Source: Gossypium raimondii
Taxonomy: Eukaryota > Streptophyta > Magnoliopsida > Malvales > Malvaceae
Reading direction: 5' to 3'
NCBI RefSeq assembly: GCF_025698545.1
Contig: NC_068569.1
Coordinates: 27,342,001-27,406,000 of the forward strand
Length of the DNA: 64,000 bases
The notes under the pieces are model-generated. The model was given only the letters and a program-made list of their open reading frames with translations. It had not been told where the DNA came from and did no database searches. The position numbers and the translations under genes are program-made. This document shows positions 1 through 12,199 of this stretch, in pieces. The first letter of the stretch is position 1. Each line of letters opens with the position of its first letter.

Positions 1-1109
1 CTATTCAAAAAATATTATTTAAGTCATTGGGTTATTAAGTTTTTTTTAAAGTTTCGCCGACAAGCTTCAAGCGATGATTCGATGATCGGTATGGTGGATT
101 AGCATTTATCGATGAGTAGAAGAATATGCCTTAGATCCAAGTTGATCTGACGATTAGTGTCAAAAATCGAAGAAAAAAGCTATTTGAATTTTGATTCACA
201 GATTCGTGATGTCTAAAGTTGTTTCATGAAAAAGGATTAAACCGTAGAAGAGAATGGGAAAGAGAGCTTTTGTTTGGTACAAATAGTCCAAATAGAGAAA
301 GCCATATAGCATTGAGTTTAACAGCTCAATGACTTAAACGAAAACTTTTGAATAGTTCAGTGACCAAATGTAATTTTTTGTAGTTAAGTGGTCGAAAAAA
401 ACTTATCCATAATTTAGTGACTAATAGTATAATTTACCCTTTTATTAAATATTTAAATGCTTTGATCTTTAAATCTTTTTAATTAAATTATCTGATTCAA
501 CTGATCGAACCTATTACATTGGTGATCCGAAGATTTCATGGATTTGATGTTTTGTTCACTTTTTGAACATTACATGCTCCATGAAATATAGGTAGCTGAA
601 CCCCATACTTGGATTGAATCGTAGGAAATGCTTGCTAATGGGGATGTATGTGACAATGATTTGCTTTTATCAATAATATGTGAATTGTATAAAAAAAAAT
701 ATCAAATGTAATCAACTCGAGTTTGGGCTTAAATTTGAAGATATTCATGGTTGTAGTTATGCTAGAACCAGAAACATATTCACTATGTTTATATGGGAAG
801 CCCCGTATCTTATGTTCATATTCAAGTATAAGTGACGGACAGAGGAAAATGTTCAATACAAGTATCATCAAATTTTTCTAAAGTCTTTTCATATATTTGA
901 AGGATTCTTAGACATCATATATTCATATTCATATTTTAACATAAATATTAAATTCATTAATATTATGATATATTAATATATAATTTTAAATTTTTTTGTA
1001 CAATTCTGATTTGAACTTAGATTATTTTCTAATTTGAATTTAGATTATTTTTAAAGTGTGTGAACACTTTGCAAATAGACCACAGTTCAAAATTAATATT
1101 CTTTTAACA
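1..1109. other. intergenic, no gene seen
   Basis: AT-rich sequence with no coding region I can support. The stretch at about 300-440 (phrases about 'gtgaccaaat' and 'agtggtcgaaa' in short repeated form) resembles a decayed transposon end, but no boundaries can be fixed. The short open frames here have no recognisable composition or domain. Confidence 0.5.
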
Positions 1110-1365
1110 GTTAATGTAACACCCCTAACCCAAATCCGTCGTCGGAATAGGGTTATAGAGCATTACCGGAGTTTACAAATCAAACAGACTGAAAATGTAA
1201 ATATTTCATATCATATAGTATTCATGTCAAAAACCGACCAAAATCATACATATTGTCCCTTATATGAGCCCTCGAGGCCCAAATTACGCATAAAAAACAA
1301 ATCAAGACTAAACCGAAAACTTAGAAAAATTTTCAGAAATATTTAAAATTTTCAACACTGCAGGG

Positions 1366-1640
1366 GTCACACAGCCGTGTGACTCATACGGTCAAGAGAC
1401 ACGCCCATGTCCCAGACTGTGTGGGCATTCGAAATAGGGACACATGGTCGAGTCTCAGCCCGTGTCCTTGCCCGTATGAGTATATTGACTTGGGTCACAC
1501 GGCCAAGTCACACGCTCGTGTGCTAGGCCGTGTGAGCACACTGACTTACATTCTTAAAAGATACAGGGGACACACGCCCATGTCACCTGGCCGTGTGTCA
1601 CACACGATTGAGACACACGCCCGTGTGGACGAAAATAGGC
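1366..1640. repeat. G+C-rich palindromic CACACGG/CCGTGTG array
   Basis: Within the solo LTR, short palindromic units of the type cacacggccgtgtg recur at irregular spacing (for example near 1365, 1410, 1497, 1530, 1570, 1600, 1618). The G+C content is well above the surrounding AT-rich LTR. The open frame 1379-1750 across it is a by-product of this composition. A similar array sits at 36120-36330 in a different LTR. Confidence 0.8.
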
Positions 1641-2689
1641 CATTTTACAAGCCATATTTCTCACCCAATTTTGTGTCAACCTACAATCAATATTATACAT
1701 ATCAACAAGTCATAATTAGGCATCCAAAACAAGTCAAAATAAGTGACTAATCTCAACAAATTACACATAGGCCAACATTAAACAAAATACATATTCATGC
1801 CATTATAACCAAAATCAAAACATTCAAAAGTACCAATAGAATATGGATAGTGTGATATCACTCCGAAAAGTTTCCAACCCAATCGAGCTTCCGATAATCT
1901 GAAAAGTAAAGAAAAACAAATACATAAACAATGAATGCTTAGTAAGCTCGTATAAACTTTAATCATATCAATCCATTTCATTATGAAATTTACATTTTTC
2001 AAGAATAAACATTTATTGATGCCACACGATTCAAGAAACCATATTCAACAACTCACAAAATGAGTAAATCCATAGCATCTCTTATACATATTATCCCAAG
2101 TATAGTAGAGTTTTAAACAACTTTATACTCTTCCAAATTTCTTTATTCACATTTGTATTTCTTTACTTATCACACCCAATCCATATGCATACCACACAAG
2201 TCATAAGCATATCAGACCACCATAGCCACAAGCTAGTGCATGCAAACATAGTCTTTTTCAAAATAATCACATAATAAGTTGTTTCATAAGAAATTGTATA
2301 ACTTAATACTTTTCACTTTTTCATGAGCACAAGTATATTTTCATTTGAGCATTTACCATTTCAATGCATCTTATAATTAAATATTTTACCATTCAACCAA
2401 TAGCTTGCACTTGCCTAAGCATCAAACAACAACACTTGTTAGCGTACTTGAACATTTTTCATATAATTTCAACATCAATAATCTTATTATCTCAATATGT
2501 CACACTTGAGTTTATTACTCGTCTCAACTTACATAATTTCCATGTATCAACATATCAAGATATTGATATATATATATATATTTATCATGATACATATCAT
2601 TCTCTTACCATTTCTTCATAAACATATATCATCCAAGAGAACTCCTGATATTTTACCATTCGAAAAATGACTTACGGATTTGAGTACAT

Positions 2690-2871
2690 CGTTAACAGAA
2701 GCTCGAAAGCTAAACAGAAGCTCGTAAGAGCTGAACGAAAACTCATATGAGTTAAACAGAAGCTCACAAGAGCCGAACAGAAACTCATAAGAGTTGAACA
2801 GAAGCTCGAAAGAGCTGAATGGAAACTCATATGAGTTAAACAGAAGCTCGAAAGAGCTAAACGGAAAGTAA
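2690..2871. repeat. tandem array of about 21-bp units
   Basis: About eight to nine imperfect copies of a unit like 'aacagaagctcgaaagagct', alternating with a variant 'gaaactcatatgagtt'. Each half-unit is a small palindrome (agctc...gagct, aactcatatgagtt). It lies inside the solo LTR and creates serine/phenylalanine-rich spurious open frames on the minus strand. Confidence 0.85.
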
Positions 2872-3316
2872 AATACAATAGTTCGCAACAAATGCTGAAC
2901 CTCAGTTTACTTGGGTAATTTGCCGTCATTTTCCTCCAATGCCGTCATGCGCCACAAAACGAATGTACTTAAATCCTGCGTTCCATTTAATCCGAATATT
3001 CAATTCAAATTATAATTTCAACAATAATTCATTTTTAACAATAGAATAAATACCTAATACCAGCCATCAAATCAATACAATTATTAAAGTATAATCGTAC
3101 GAACTTACCTGGTTAAATTGCAGAAATATCAATATTCAGGGGCATTTTAGAAATTTTTCATTTTCCTCGATTTTTCACTCGACCTTGATCTAAATTAATA
3201 ATTTCATTGAATATATTAATTTAGACAATAAAATAATTCATTTCCTGCAGTTTGACCAATTTTGATATTTTTATAAAATTACTCCTAAAGTTTTACTTTT
3301 ATTCAATTTAGTCCCC

Positions 3317-3652
3317 GAGCCCAAAATATACAAATTAACCATTTTAATGCAAACCCATGCTAGATTAATATTCATGGCATTCAATACAACCTAATTTTGC
3401 AATAATTTCACAAAAATCCTTGTATTTTTACTAATTTAACAAATTAATCCTTAATCGAAAAATTCATCAAAATAACTTAACTTTGAGCCCAAAATATACA
3501 AATTAACCATTTTAATGCAAACCCATACTAGCTGAATATTCATGTCATTCAATACAACCCATTTTTGCAATAACAAAAATCCTTGTATTTTTACTAATTT
3601 AACAAATTAATCCTTAATAAAAATTCATCAAAATCACTTAACAAAATACTTT
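3317..3652. repeat. 168-bp tandem duplication inside the LTR
   Basis: The sequence starting gagcccaaaatatac at 3317 recurs at 3485 and both copies run on through matching text (tagctgaatattcatg, ccttgtatttttac, aacaaattaatcc). Small indels separate the copies. Confidence 0.75.
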
Positions 3653-4543
3653 TAAATAAAAACTAATATCTCAAATTAATCATTTAGCATATAAAATTAT
3701 ATAGATTCATCAATGGCAATATCCAAAATCTTTAACAAAATCAAAAACTCAAATCCAAAATCTGTAACAAAATCAAAAACTAAAGTAAGATTTAGTTGGA
3801 CCTAATTGTAACAATATCAAAAATATAAAAAATTATAAGAAACGGGTAAGAACTGGACTCACATGAATCAAATGTACAAAACCAGCTCTAGGAGCTCTCC
3901 CCATGTCTGTTTGAATCGAAAATGGGAGAAAAATTGCCTAGAAATCTCTTAGAAATTCAATTTTTACTTTTAATTTCAACGAAACTTTAATACTATCTTA
4001 ATAACACTCCAAAAATATTTATAAAAATATCTACGGCTCGGTTTATAAAAACGAGGTCCCGATACTTCATTTTCTAAAACCACTTAACATAATAAATCAT
4101 TATAATACACAAATTACTAATTCAAAAACCTTTTTAAGACTATATTTGAATCTTAAATATTAAATAATAATATTTACGAACTTACTTGCCCAATTTGATG
4201 GCCTCGAACCACTATTTCCGACACCACTGAAAATCGAGCTGTTACAGTTAAACTATGAATATAAATTGTATATAATATTTAATTTGATATACCAAGCATT
4301 GTGTCAGAGGAGTCGAAATAAAATTAAAAATTCTTGGGGACAAAGGCATACATGTTACATTAAAAAGACTTGAATTAAAATATAAATTTTTGAAAGGACT
4401 ATAAGAGCATTTTAACCCTTTAAAAGAAGGGAATCGAGGCCAAAAGCACTTAGGTTGCGTTCACTTTGTGTTCTGAAAGTGCTTCTTAAGCCAAAAACAA
4501 TATAAACAGATAAATTTTCTATTTAGCTTTTCAGGCCAAACTA

Positions 4544-5155
4544 AAATTTCTAACATGAATCCAACCATACATATGGAAATTTAACCCTCCAAGAATCTTC
4601 CAAGTAAACTTGAAAAAATTGAATATATAGTCCGGTCAAACACATCCATATCCGACACCTATTCTCATTCCCGAGTCCGAGTAATATTGGGCAGAACTTG
4701 ACTGAACTTATTGCTGCTGCTGGAGTTGTTGTTGCTGCTATTGCCTCAACTGTTAGAGGCCTTACTTGTCTATATTACTCGAACTCGGATCAGAATGTCA
4801 AACATGTATGTGTCACACGCTAATATGGTCATCTCTCCCCCCCCCCCCCCGCAATTTCTAACATGAATCCAACCATACATATGGAAATTTAACCCTCCAA
4901 GAATCTTCCAAGTAAACTTGAAAAAATTGAATATATAGTCCGGTCAAACACATCCGTATCCGACACCTATTCTCATTCCCGAGTCCGAGTAACATTGGGC
5001 AGAACTTGACTGAACTTATTGCTGCTGCTGGAGTTGTTGTTGCTGCTATTGCCTCAACTGTTAGAGGCCCTACTTGTCTATATTACTCGAACTCGGATCA
5101 GAATGTCAAACATGTATGTGTCACACGCTAATATTTTCATCTCTCCCCCCCCCCC
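4544..5155. repeat. 308-bp direct tandem duplication with poly-C tracts
   Basis: The stretch beginning 'ttctaacatgaatcc' at about 4547 recurs at about 4855 with only a handful of substitutions. Each copy contains a CTG-rich segment and ends in a run of C of about a dozen bases (near 4836 and 5146). No protein is supported; the leucine-rich open frames are produced by the CTG tract. Confidence 0.85.
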
Positions 5156-5250
5156 CCGCCCCCAAGATTTTAATGGATTTCAAGAAATTTTTGGAGGGTT
5201 GTATTCCATACTCATATCTAAATATACGTCAGACACAATACTGGAGACGA

Positions 5251-5544
5251 ATACTTAAAAGAAAAACATAACAGCCTGAACTGGATGAAAATGTCTTTGA
5301 ATTAAAAAAGAAATAACATCAAACTAACAAAAATAACAGCAAGGAGTCTTAAAAGGCATCTATTATTTCAAGTTATTGAGATAACTTATTCAAACACACA
5401 CCATAGTTTGGTTCGCCTTAAAGACACACCACAAACTGAAAACAAAACCCGATTTTCGGTTCAAACAAAAGACAGATGAACAAGGAAACCGATAAGCTGT
5501 TGCAACTATCGGTTTGTCACCTGGATATGCCCTCCATTGCACAG
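5251..5544. other. 3' flank of the HPt-like gene, present twice in the window
   Basis: Non-coding sequence downstream of the HPt-like stop codon. It contains the last-exon UTR and is copied with the exon at about 13342-14150. Confidence 0.5.
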
Positions 5545-8500
5545 TTATGGACAGTCAGTTTCATTAGAGACAATCTTCGTTTCCAGCTGCAAAATCACAA
5601 AAGAAAATTCTAAGGTAAAATATCACTAAAACCAAAAAGTTCGAGAACCACAAAAGCTACAAAAGAGCATCACCGCAAGATTTTTTGGTACAGTCGATGG
5701 ATCGATTACTTCATGTTACATAAATTTATCAGTATATTCGAAACAACTGTGTTGCAGTTCACATGCAGACTCTGATATTAATATAAGTTCCTACACTTCT
5801 ATCTGCAGATAACTTTAGTATTCACTCATCTAAAAGGAGATGTAGGATGAAATATAGCAATTCAAGTGAACACAGGACAAAGAAAAGCTAAAGATTACTT
5901 CCTACGGATGAAACAAAGAATTTTCAGCAATATCTTCCAGAAAATTGTTCGGTATTGTTAAGTTAGGATGCCATTGAAATTCGACCGCCTGCAGTTATCT
6001 ACCGTTTATATAAGGATAATACTTAATACATTTAGTGATTTTTACCCTTCTAAGTTAAAGGTTTGATTTTTCTTTCATTCGGAATCAGGGGAGGAGAGTT
6101 CGTGATATGAAGTCATATGGTAATACTTATTAATAAACAAATTAACTAATGGTGGCTAATAAGAGTGGGGTATTAAAAGTCGTTGGTGGATAACGAGCTC
6201 AACGATAGTCAAAACTTCTAGGAAGTACATGCAGTGCTTTAAGTATCTTCATAAGATATCTAGCCCCGGAAATTCGGTGATTACCCCATTAGATAGATGG
6301 ATAGAGATTGAAAAAACAGCAAGAACAACTGATACACAAAATGCAACAAGGAAAATTCTGTGATAAAATTCATGGTCCATTGTACGGGAAAACTGATGTA
6401 CCGTATGTACTGGGACTCAGGGTGAGGTCAGATACAGAAATGTACCCAGTACATGTATGCTCAAACTTTTTTCTAAGTTTTTCCATGTATTTGGAAAATA
6501 TAGCATGAATCAAGCCAGTAAAAGATGGTAACTAGGTCTCATATCTGTAGCAGAAATAAAGATAAACTCTTCCGAAATCGATCATCATTAAGTAAGGAGA
6601 AGAAAAATCACAAAAGCGGTAAAAGAAATAAATTTCAATAGAAAGCTTTTAAACAACATAAGTTAAAACTGACTTACCTGAACAAGAGTCTCCAATTTTT
6701 CTTGCATAATCGAGAATTCTTGTTTTGCAGCATTCAATGCAGTGATTAAGCTGAAAATAGAAAGAAAAGATTTCTGATTACGGCACAGGAACTAAAGCCA
6801 CAAGGTCAGATAAATAAGAGCATGTAAACCGAACTGTTACGCTTCTGAGAGAGTTCATATATGTTACCCAAATTATTTTTAAACTTGTATACGTATTAAC
6901 ACATGGCAATTAAGAAAAGAATATGCATTTATTCCACTACCATCCAATATCAGGAACGAACTTGATGCATTCAGTTGTTACGTTAGGCGATAATGAAACG
7001 TCATGTTTCGGGTAAATTTAGTAACGTACAAGGAATACACAGCACGGTGTAGATATTTAACTTAAACAAAGTTCTCTATACAAATTCTGTTTGACAACTG
7101 AACATCATTTGAACACAAAATCATTCACAATACATAGCTTATGATTAACTTTTACCTAAAAGAACTCGGACTTCACTGTTTAGCCAATAACAGCCAAGTT
7201 CAAGAGAACATACCAATACCCTCCCTAAAAGATTTATCAGATTGATTTCGGATAACAAGAACAAAATGTAATGCACTTTCTTCCCCACTAATCTGGATGT
7301 TCAGCATATGAAAATTTTAACTATCTGTCGAATACTAGTAATAGCAGAACTATATGATAACTCTAATGATACAAATACTAAAAGAAACTAAAAGCAAATG
7401 CAACTATTGTGACTTAAAAAGGAGAATGATATCGTACCAACTACTGAATCTTTAAACTAACCACTAATTCAGGCATCAAAAGGCAGGCGAAGATATACCA
7501 ATGGCTAGCTGATCCCTACTATAGAAATGACTATAGGCTGCCTTTATTTGTGCAGCTAGATATATGGGAGTATGTCGGATCCATGACTATCCTATAGTAT
7601 ATATGATTAAAATGTAGATTCCTTCATCTAATTCAGCACCGGCTGAAAAGGGATTACTATATGCAATATATTACAAACATCTAACTAGAAAAATGCTACT
7701 AGCATTTACTTTTAAGAGCCTCCGACAAATATTTTCCATTATACAACAGTAAGTCTAATAATAAAGATGAAGGGGGCTATCTTTTTGTGATCAAAGGGAT
7801 CTTTTTTGTGTTCAAAGGTTTGCCAGCCAATCCAATAGCGATAGAAAATAAAAACTAGTTAGATCGAAAGGGTCCTTCCTTTTATAGTATGGGAAGAAAT
7901 TGATCAACGGAAACCAAAAATTTCTCACCTTTCTTTAGTTGCTCTGTTCTGAACAGCTTGATGAAGTTGACCACAGGCATGAGCCATACGACAAACTCCA
8001 AGGCTGGGAAACCAAGTAGAGCAAATTCATTTAGCTTAAATGCACAATCATTTTGATGTCATCTAAAGAGATATTGCTAGAGATGATTACACTCAGAAAT
8101 AACATAACTGCATGGTTATTGTTTTGGCAACATGGACTAGTTAAAATCGAATGCTGTCCACATTTATGCAAGAGTTCGTTATTTCTCTGAGAAATGACAA
8201 GAAGAAATGAAAAACATGCATGTTCGTTTTAATAAACCAAAGCTCGCACTTACAACATCCTACTCTTGTGACATATGTATGCAAGAGATAAGGAAAGGTC
8301 ATTAAAACATATTTGTATGTATAAATTATAAATATTCCTAACAATACGTAACGTAGAGCTGCCCTACTTAGAGAATCATTGAATGCTACATTCCGATTCT
8401 TTTGCAAGAACGCCACGTGCAACTAACATATAAGTTGATCAACGAAAGGTACTTAAAAGCGATACTCATGTGTAGATTCTATGTTTATTTCAACCGGATA

Positions 8501-9380
8501 TTCCAAAATCGTGTTCTCAGGTCGATGCATGACAAAATAGGGAACCGTTATTTTACCATGCCGCACCCCCTTTTATCTTAAAGCACAATTCACCCAGATC
8601 GTGATAATTCAGCAGAGGTTGACCCCTGCAAGACAAGATAAAAAGTACAAATCAAATCCGATCACAGTGAAAAACAGATGGTAAAATAGTATTCACAACA
8701 TAAATGCAGCCATATATCTCAAGAAAAACAACATACAAAGCAACAGTCAAGTCTCTTAAGGTTGCTGTCGAGTCATGGCAGAATGTGGGGAGCAATGAAG
8801 CAAAGAAGAAAGGACCACTTGATTCCTTCAACATATGAACCTTAGCGAAACGGTAGTCGACCAAACCCTGCAAGAAATCACAAGTATCAGAATTCACATT
8901 TTATTTATTGTAGCTAATAAAGCTAAAAAAAAAAAAAAAAGCTAATCAAGAATTCAAATCTGAAAAATCCCCTAAGAAGATATCAAATCATATTTTGTGG
9001 TAATTTTTTCCTTCGATTGGAGTGAGTTAAATTTAAAGAATCCCAGAAATCTTTTACATGTTTAACAAAAAAAATAAATCAATGAACACCAACACCAACA
9101 CCATGGAAGTTGGTATAATATCATACATATCATATTCACTTTATCGGTCTTGAAAAGATCCTTAAGAAATAAACTCATAAATCCATAGTGGAGTTTGTTT
9201 TGATTTCATCAATCCTTAAAACATGTATAGAAATGAGATAAATAAGCCTAATATTCATTAAAAAAAAAGGTAACATAAGGGAAAACAAAAGGGTGTGGGA
9301 GGGTATACTTCTTGTTCCATTGAATGGATAAAGTCAAGAAGTTGCTTGTTCATAGCTTCCCTACTGGAAGAAGCAGCCAT
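5545..9380 (-). CDS. histidine-containing phosphotransfer (AHP-like) protein, probable pseudo-HPt, six exons
   Basis: HPt proteins relay phosphate from cytokinin-receptor histidine kinases to nuclear response regulators. Six minus-strand exons join in frame: 9380-9309, 8867-8737, 8625-8557, 8003-7929, 6750-6678 and 5586-5545, all with GT/AG introns. They give 153 aa, the usual AHP length, starting MAASSSREAMNKQLL and ending in TDCP before TAA. The four-helix HPt layout is visible: LLDFIHSMEQEGLVDYRF, then FFFASLLPTFCHDS, then the centre LCFKIKGGAACLG, then CRMAHACGQLHQAV and a helical C-terminus. In canonical AHPs the centre reads xHQLKGSS; here the aligned residue is Phe83 (FKIKG), so the phospho-acceptor His seems absent, as in pseudo-HPts such as AHP6 (Asn). 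It may therefore act as an inhibitor of the phosphorelay rather than a carrier; that role is inference. Exon joins are my reading and need transcript support. A broken copy of the last exon lies at 14150-14191. Confidence 0.8.
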
Positions 9381-9477
9381 TGATGAAGCAGAAAAATAAA
9401 AATGAAAAACTAAAACAACCCAAAGTGAAGAAAGGTCTAGGGAAGACAAAGAATCCAATTTGGTAAGAAAAAAGAGA

Positions 9478-9488
9478 GTATATATAGG
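9478..9488 (-). promoter_or_regulatory. TATA box of the HPt-like gene
   Basis: On the minus strand the sequence reads cctatatatac about 100 bases upstream of the start codon at 9380. It is followed by a pyrimidine-rich leader (tttcttcactttgggttg) typical of a plant 5'UTR. The position fits a transcription start near 9450. Confidence 0.5.
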
Positions 9489-10038
9489 CAGTTGCAAAGG
9501 CAAGTAATTGATTGGATGAGGCTTTACAAGATAAAGACAAAGCTGTTCTGTTGATTCTATCTGGGTTGTCCACTTTTCCATTGCCGCAAAACTGAAACTG
9601 AAACTGAAACGGCTCTCTATTCTTCATTTTAAATATTATTTAATCAAATATTAAGCATCCAAATACAAGAATATAAAATTTGAGAAAAAATCCAAAAAAA
9701 AACACTCGCCTGAATTAGAATAAGATAGAGCAGTCTTCGTTGTCAGCCTCTGCAGGTTGCCAACTTTCATTCATTGGCAAAGTAATTTAAAATCTTGACA
9801 TATTTGGATTTTTGAAGGAAAATATGCAGAGCATTAATGCTTCAAATGCAAAACAATACAAATTCCATTAATCTTTTTGAACTCTTTTTTTCTTCGTTTA
9901 TAAATTTCCATTTCATATTTTGTTTTCACCGCTTTTGAGGTACAGAAATAAAATATACATAAATTCTATTCCATCTATACACGTGTATATAGAATACACG
10001 AGTATATATATTTAAAAATAATATAAAATAAATAAGAT

Positions 10039-11662
10039 TAATGTGCAAATTTATCACTATGTTTTAGGTGTAAATTGAAATTTGCCATTATATTGATGTT
10101 TGCTATTATTCTTATGAACTAAAAATAAATTCACCACTGGCAGCCTTATTAACTTTTGGACTGACATATAGATTCCAGAAGTTGACCTTTTAATTAATTT
10201 TTGTAAAAAGATTAAACCTATTGATGTGTCCACCACTCTCAATCAGGTGACACTGGCATATGGTAATTGGAAATGGAGTTTTTTACTTAGGTTTGTGGAT
10301 AATAATGTGATCCCTTATATTGCAGGTATTCAGGCTTTGTGTCCTTTTGCCCCGGGCATGACGTTCTGGTATCTAAATGGTCCTCTAATGGCCAATTTAC
10401 CATTAAATCTGCCTATAATATTTTTATGCAGAACTGTTTACATCCAGTGGAGAACAAATGGAAGTTTGTTTGGTCTTTTGTTGATCCTCAACGAGTTAGA
10501 CAGTTCCTTTGGCTGGTGCTAAGGAATGATTGCTGACTAATGCTGAACGCTTTAGACTGAGGAATCCATTCTTCGTGTGCTTAGAGACTATTGCAAGGCA
10601 TGTGAAGTGTGTAAACAAATTATCCTGGTGGGAGTCTGGCCTCTGAATTTTTCCACCTCGTTGTTTGAATGGGTCACCGCGAATCTGAGAAATGATTTTG
10701 AGTTAGCTTTTGGGGAAGCTGATTGACCTTCTTTATTTGGAATTATTTGCTGGAAATTGTGGAAACAACGAAACTCTTGGGTGTTTCAAGGGGAGCCTTT
10801 CAATATGCATCATATTCTCCCATCTCTGTGGTGTTGGGCAAGATCTAATGTACATAGGTCGGTTGCATCTGTTGGTAATAGTGCAAGAAATACACAGAAC
10901 CGGGAGCAGAGACCTCCGCTTTCTTGTCTGAGTACATTAAGGTTAACACAGATGGGGCAAGGAATCTGGGCTTGGGGTTGGCTTCAGCAACAACATGGTG
11001 ATGAGAAATGGTCACAGCACTTGCATGGTGGAGTTGGGAGGATCATTGGAAAATATAACATTGAGCAAGTTGAACTTTGGGCTGTATATGATGGTCTCAT
11101 GTTGGCTTGAAATGTAAAGAGGAAGAAAATTATAATTGAAACGAATTGTGCTCTAGCTGTTGGTCCTACAAATTCAAAATCTGTGGCAGGTAATCATACA
11201 ACAAATTCACCACTATACTTTGATTGAATTTTGTATCATACTTTCTCAGATTATGACAGCATTCATATTTTGTACTAATTTTATTTTTAAAAAATTAATT
11301 TTATTTTTTATGCATGTGTTTTTATATTTAAGTATTTATTTCATTAAATTAAAATTCTAAGTTAATTTATTAAATTTTAATATTTATAAATTAAATTACC
11401 ATTAACTATTTTGAAAGAATTTTTTATTAAATTATGTTTTCAAATTAAAATTAATATTGAGTAATAAAATTTAATTAAAATAAAATTTGGTAGAAAATTT
11501 TAATAAAATTTAAAGTTTAGCGGTAGAATTCAATTAAATAAAGTTGAGGATAAATTTATCCAAAATTTCAAAATATAATGGCAAATATCAAAGAAAATAA
11601 AGTATAGTGGCAAATTTCAATATTCACTTATAATATGATGACAAATTTGTACTTCAACCCAA
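10039..11662. mobile_element. element with imperfect terminal inverted repeats around a LINE fragment
   Basis: The left end reads aatgtgcaaatttatcac followed later by ttgaaatttgccattatat. The reverse complement of the right end (about 11570-11662) reads gaagtacaaatttgtcatc followed by ttgaaatttgccactatac. The matching arms are about 70-90 bp with substitutions. The interior holds a degenerate LINE 3' region (10226-11180) and AT-rich DNA. The superfamily is unclear; no confident TSD was found. Confidence 0.5.
10226..11180 (+). pseudogene. LINE retrotransposon 3' fragment (zf-RVT and RNase H domains)
   Basis: Two degenerate coding blocks in shifting frames. The first (about 10340-10530) encodes DVLVSKWSSNGQFTIKSAY, then W..VWSFVDPQRVRQFLWL, the pattern of the zinc-binding region downstream of plant LINE reverse transcriptases. 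The second (about 10757-11180) encodes WKQRNSWVFQG and, in another frame, KVNTDGARNLGLGLASA, which is the first strand of the RNase H (RVT_3) domain, followed by VELWAVYDGL. Frameshifts and stops show it is dead. No reverse transcriptase core is present. Confidence 0.75.
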
Positions 11663-11701
11663 TAAATAATGAAATGCATTGTTTGAAACTAATTAAAATA
11701 G

Positions 11702-12180
11702 ACATAATGACTTTTTTGACACTCCGATTTTATAAAAAAATTATTTTAGTCCTCTATTTTATTTTTTACCTCTTTTAGCCCTTGAAGTTGCATTTTTGTC
11801 AAATCATCCCAAAATGAATTGAAAAGTTAACTTTGTTGACGTGAAATATATATGCATTGCCTTGTGAATGACATGTTAACATTTAAATAAATTTTAAAGT
11901 TTAAATATTATTATTTTTATATATTTTAAATAACTTTAATGATTTTTAGTTTTTAAATTCTATAATTTTTTGAATTTTAAAAATTTAAAATTTAATTAAA
12001 TGCTTATTATCATCCACGTGACAATCCACATTTATACCACATAAGTAAAATTAAAAATTAACTTTTTCATCCATTTTTTGGATGATTTGACAAAAAATGA
12101 TGGCTAAAAAGGCGAAGAGTTAAATGAAGAACTAAAATGATTTTTATTTATAAAGTTGGAGGTTAAAAGTCATTATGCCT
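11702..12180. mobile_element. fold-back MITE
   Basis: The left end, cataatgacttttttgacac followed by attttagtcctc, pairs with the right end, attttagttcttc inverted and ttaaaagtcattatg. The arms continue inward (gatgatttgacaaa against tttgtcaaatcatcc; aaaagttaact against agttaactt). It has no coding capacity. The same family occurs at 42540-42945. Confidence 0.7.
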
Positions 12181-12199
12181 TAATAATAACACATGCAAC

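Larger units (their letters stand above)
1115..4246 (+). mobile_element. solo LTR (Ty3/gypsy-like), 3.1 kb, with 5-bp TSD
   Basis: The segment begins TGTAACACCCCTAACCC and ends TCGAGCTGTTACA, so its termini TGTAACA/TGTTACA form a perfect 7-bp inverted repeat with the TG...CA ends of an LTR. It is flanked by GTTAA at 1110-1114 and GTTAA at 4247-4251, the 5-bp target duplication expected of LTR integration. No gag, pol, primer-binding site or polypurine tract follows, so this is a solo LTR left by recombination between two LTRs. The length is large for an LTR but partly explained by internal repeats: a palindromic CACACGG array, a 21-bp tandem array and a 168-bp duplication. A related LTR in inverse orientation begins near 62279. 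Family assignment to gypsy is inferred from its likeness to other plant LTRs. Confidence 0.85.

Noticed and set aside
1379..1750. Histidine/arginine-rich 123-aa open frame
   Set aside because: It is read from the CACACGG palindrome array of an LTR; no start context or domain.
2690..2871. CRISPR-like array
   Set aside because: Units are directly adjacent without unique spacers, and the setting is a plant LTR.
2616..2929. Serine/phenylalanine-rich repetitive open frames on the minus strand
   Set aside because: They are produced by the 21-bp tandem array inside a solo LTR; two frames give similar repetitive peptides, which real genes do not.
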